Assembly (NCBI GenBank): GCA_031289235.1 | Contig: JAITPU010000015.1 | Span: 1 to 8,981 of the forward strand | DNA length: 8,981 nucleotides | DNA from: Eubacteriales Family XIII. Incertae Sedis bacterium | GTDB taxonomy: Bacteria > Bacillota > Clostridia > Peptostreptococcales > Anaerovoracaceae | Direction: 5' to 3' | In this document: positions 6,705 to 8,981 of the stretch, piece after piece | Layout: every line of letters starts with the position of its first letter | Position numbering within the stretch: position 1 is the first letter of the stretch | Made by a program: the position numbers and the translations under genes | The notes under the pieces: generated by a model | What the model was told of the DNA's origin: nothing | Database searches by the model: none | The model's input: only the letters and a program-made list of their open reading frames with translations

Positions 6705-6715
6705 AAGGAGACGTC

Positions 6716-7999
6716 ATGCCATCGTTAGCAATAGTCGGCTCCCAGTGGGGAGACGAAGGAAAAGGGAAAATCATAGATTACCTGGCGGGTAAGGCGGATA
6801 TGATCGTCCGCGGGCAGGGCGGGAGCAACGCGGGACACACTGTCGTATCCGGCGGCAAAAAATACGCGCTGCACCTCATACCGTCGGGCATACTGAACCG
6901 GGATTCCGTCAATATAATAGGAAACGGAGTGGCCTTCGACCCGCAGGGCTTTTTCGCGGAATTGGAGGCCCTTGCGCGGGACGGCGCGCCCATGGGCGCC
7001 ATATTCGTCAGCGACAGGGCGCATATCGTATTTCCCTACCACAAGACATTAGACGCCCTCTATGAAAAAGAACGGGGCGGCGAGGATATCGGCACGACGC
7101 TGAAAGGCATAGGACCCTGTTACATGGACAAGATCGAACGAAGCGGCCTACGCGTCTGCGACATGCTTGACATCGACGATTTTCGCGGCAAATTAGAAGC
7201 GCAGATCGACAGGAAAAACCGTGTGATCGAACGTCTGTTCGGCGAAGAGCCTTTGGATAAACGGGATATCACGGAAACCTGCGTCGAGTACGCGCGGCGC
7301 ATCCGGCCATACGTAAGGGATACGGCCGTAATGGTTTACGAGGCGGCGAAGGCCGGAAAAAAGATACTTTTTGAGGGCGCTCAGGGAGCTCTTCTGGATA
7401 TAGATCTGGGAACCTACCCCTATGTGACCAGCTCCCATCCGACTTCCGGCGGCTTCACCACGGGCGCGGGCGTCGGCCCGGGCCTTGTTTCCGAAGTGCT
7501 CGGCGTCACCAAGGCTTATACGACCAGGGTGGGGAAGGGTCCGTTTGTCACCGAGCTTGAAAACGAGATCGGTGATAAAATCAGGGAAATCGGACAGGAA
7601 TACGGCGCGACTACCGGAAGACCCCGGCGGTGCGGCTGGTTTGACGGCGTTGTGGCGAGGTATTCCGCCAGAGTCAATAACGTCACGGGCATAGCGCTCA
7701 CGCTGCTGGATGTCCTCGGCTCTTTCGACACCATCGAAATCTGCCTCCGATATGAACTGAACGGGGAAAAACTGGAGCATTTCCCCGCGAGGCTTGGAGA
7801 TCTCGCGGCGTGCAGGCCCGTGTACAAAACGCTTAAAGGCTGGAACGCGGATATTTCCCGCGTCAGGACATGGGAGGATCTGCCAGAGGAAACCAAAGAA
7901 TACATCCTCGCCGTGGAAGACGCCGCCGGCGTTCCCGTGAAGATCGTTTCGGTAGGCCCCGGACGGGAGCAGACCATAGTCAGGGAAGAAGTTTTTTAA
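6716..7999 (+). CDS. purA: Adenylosuccinate synthetase
   Basis: The 427-residue cytosolic enzyme joins IMP and aspartate using GTP to give adenylosuccinate, the first committed step to AMP. The GTP-binding loop GDEGKGK (12-18) contains catalytic D13, and NAGHTV contains catalytic H41. IGTTLKGIGPCYMDK, FEGAQGALLDIDLGTYPYVTSSHPTSGG, TTGRPRRCGWFD and the late GPGREQTI are further family signatures. Length is typical. ATG 6716 has AAAAGGAG with a 5-nt spacer; the reading frame stays open back to 6416 but only as a shadow of dnaB. The 11-nt gap to dnaB leaves no room for a private promoter or a purine-responsive leader, so transcription is probably shared with the operon unless a promoter lies inside dnaB. 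Confidence 0.97.
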   Translation: MPSLAIVGSQWGDEGKGKIIDYLAGKADMIVRGQGGSNAGHTVVSGGKKYALHLIPSGILNRDSVNIIGNGVAFDPQGFFAELEALARDGAPMGAIFVSDRAHIVFPYHKTLDALYEKERGGEDIGTTLKGIGPCYMDKIERSGLRVCDMLDIDDFRGKLEAQIDRKNRVIERLFGEEPLDKRDITETCVEYARRIRPYVRDTAVMVYEAAKAGKKILFEGAQGALLDIDLGTYPYVTSSHPTSGGFTTGAGVGPGLVSEVLGVTKAYTTRVGKGPFVTELENEIGDKIREIGQEYGATTGRPRRCGWFDGVVARYSARVNNVTGIALTLLDVLGSFDTIEICLRYELNGEKLEHFPARLGDLAACRPVYKTLKGWNADISRVRTWEDLPEETKEYILAVEDAAGVPVKIVSVGPGREQTIVREEVF

Positions 8000-8003
8000 T
8001 AAG

Positions 8004-8981
8004 ATGAATTTCAAAAAAGAGCGGAACAGAAATTATTATTTAAAGGACACCCACGTCGAAAACGTCTTTATAAACGAATATATGCCGCCCGCGCCGGGAG
8101 ATTACGTGAAGGTATACCTTTTTGCCCTCATGTACGCCGACCTTGACTTGATCATGACCAACGAAGATGTCGCCAGACATCTGAACATGGCTGTTGAGGA
8201 CGTGCTGAAAGCGTGGACCTATTGGGAAAGTATGGGCGTCGTCAAAAAATATTACGCGGATCCGAACGATAAGCTGCACTATGAAGTCGCGTTTCAGGAT
8301 ATGAAGAGCGCGATTTACGGAAAAAATTCCAGGAAGGGAGCAGCGGCAAAAAAGGACGATAAAGCCGGCCTCTTGAAGAATATGCTGACCGACGAAGAAC
8401 TGCGGGCCTTATACGGCGAGACGGAACATATCGTCGCCAGGCCTCTCTCCGGCGGCGAATTGCAGGAGATCTTAGGCTGGATGACGGAATACGGCGCGAC
8501 GGCGGAAGTCATCCTTTTCGCCTGGCGCTGCGCGGTGAAAAAGGGAAAGCAGGACAGCGTAAAATATGTCGGGAGCATGGTAAAGGATTGGAGCGCGCGC
8601 GGCTTTCGCACCGCTTCCGCCGTTACCGCCCATCTTGAGGACACGGACAACCGCTTCTATCTGTACAGGCGGGTTCTAAAGGCCTTGGGGATGACGAGGA
8701 ACGCCACCGAAGAAGAAAAACGCATTATGGACAACTGGTCTGACGCGATGAAACTCAGTTTGGAAACTATTCTGGAAGCGTGCAAAAAAACCAGCGGCAT
8801 CTCAAATCCGAACATCAATTACGTGAATTCCGTGCTGAAAGCCTGGAGCGACGGCGATAAGAACCAGCGCCGCGCTTCATCGTCTTCCGACGATGGAAAG
8901 GGTTGGCAGATCGCCGATGTTTTCCGGTATTACGAAAAGATAAGAGCGAAAAACGAAAGAGAAGCGAACGAACGGCGGGAG
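8004..8981 (+). CDS. DnaD domain protein, primosome component (3' end outside window)
   Basis: The first 326 codons are present and the frame is still open at the last base. Residues about 17-95 resemble the winged-helix (DDBH1-like) region, beginning VFINEYMPPAPGDYVKVYLFAL. Two DnaB_2 (DDBH2) repeats follow, each ending in the Y-x3-[ILMV]-x3-W signature: YVGSMVKDW (188-196) and YVNSVLKAW (273-281). A basic, charged helical tail (FRYYEKIRAKNEREANERRE) runs to the edge. In Bacillota such proteins help load the replicative helicase at origins and restart sites; the one-plus-two layout recalls Bacillus subtilis DnaB. The ATG is 4 nt after the purA stop and has no clear ribosome binding site, pointing to coupling with purA. 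I expect a DnaC/DnaI-type ATPase downstream, which cannot be seen here. Confidence 0.87.
   Translation, partial: MNFKKERNRNYYLKDTHVENVFINEYMPPAPGDYVKVYLFALMYADLDLIMTNEDVARHLNMAVEDVLKAWTYWESMGVVKKYYADPNDKLHYEVAFQDMKSAIYGKNSRKGAAAKKDDKAGLLKNMLTDEELRALYGETEHIVARPLSGGELQEILGWMTEYGATAEVILFAWRCAVKKGKQDSVKYVGSMVKDWSARGFRTASAVTAHLEDTDNRFYLYRRVLKALGMTRNATEEEKRIMDNWSDAMKLSLETILEACKKTSGISNPNINYVNSVLKAWSDGDKNQRRASSSSDDGKGWQIADVFRYYEKIRAKNEREANERRE

Noticed and set aside
6416..6715. N-terminal extension of purA into dnaB
   Set aside because: The extension translates the wrong frame of dnaB; ATG 6716 has a strong ribosome binding site and gives the standard PurA N-terminus.
7193..8014. 273-codon minus-strand ORF across purA
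   Set aside because: It is a shadow of purA: the + strand frame carries full family motifs, whereas this translation shows none.

Overview
The window is a conventional chromosomal segment of a Gram-positive bacterium of the Bacillota, most likely class Clostridia. The basis is a DnaD/DnaB_2-type primosome protein, a membrane-anchored GdpP-type c-di-AMP phosphodiesterase, strong AGGAGG-type ribosome binding sites, A/T-rich intergenic DNA beside moderately G+C-rich genes, and the order rpsF-ssb-rpsR-gdpP-rplI-dnaB-purA. I cannot narrow it to a genus. All recognised genes lie on the + strand. I see no insertion sequences, phage genes, tRNA or rRNA genes, or CRISPR array.

Layout. Positions 1-57 hold nothing I can assign. 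A 15-bp perfect hairpin with a short T-run (58-97) closes whatever lies upstream. A sigma-A-like promoter (184-212) and a leader of about 108 nt precede a sugar-nucleotidyltransferase-family gene (327-1247). The next gap (1248-1548) holds a second promoter with a perfect TATAAT (1304-1332) and a leader of about 210 nt that can fold into four hairpins. From there one long operon appears to run off the right edge: rpsF (S6), ssb, rpsR (S18, zinc-binding form), gdpP, rplI (L9), dnaB (replicative helicase), purA (adenylosuccinate synthetase) and a DnaD-domain gene that is open at the window end. Within the operon only the ssb-rpsR (116 nt), rpsR-gdpP (165 nt) and gdpP-rplI (40 nt) gaps are wider than about 20 nt, and each contains an inverted repeat.

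Function. The operon joins ribosome assembly (S6, S18, L9) with replication (SSB, DnaB helicase and a probable helicase-loading cofactor) and adenine-nucleotide metabolism (PurA supplies AMP, GdpP degrades c-di-AMP). S6 and S18 bind 16S rRNA as a pair and are known in other bacteria to bind their own mRNA, so the structured rpsF leader is the best candidate regulatory element here.

I found no evidence for an entirely new system. The points most worth checking are the structured rpsF leader, the hairpin abutting the rplI ribosome binding site, the concentration of A8/A9 tracts in gdpP, and the leader of the nucleotidyltransferase gene.
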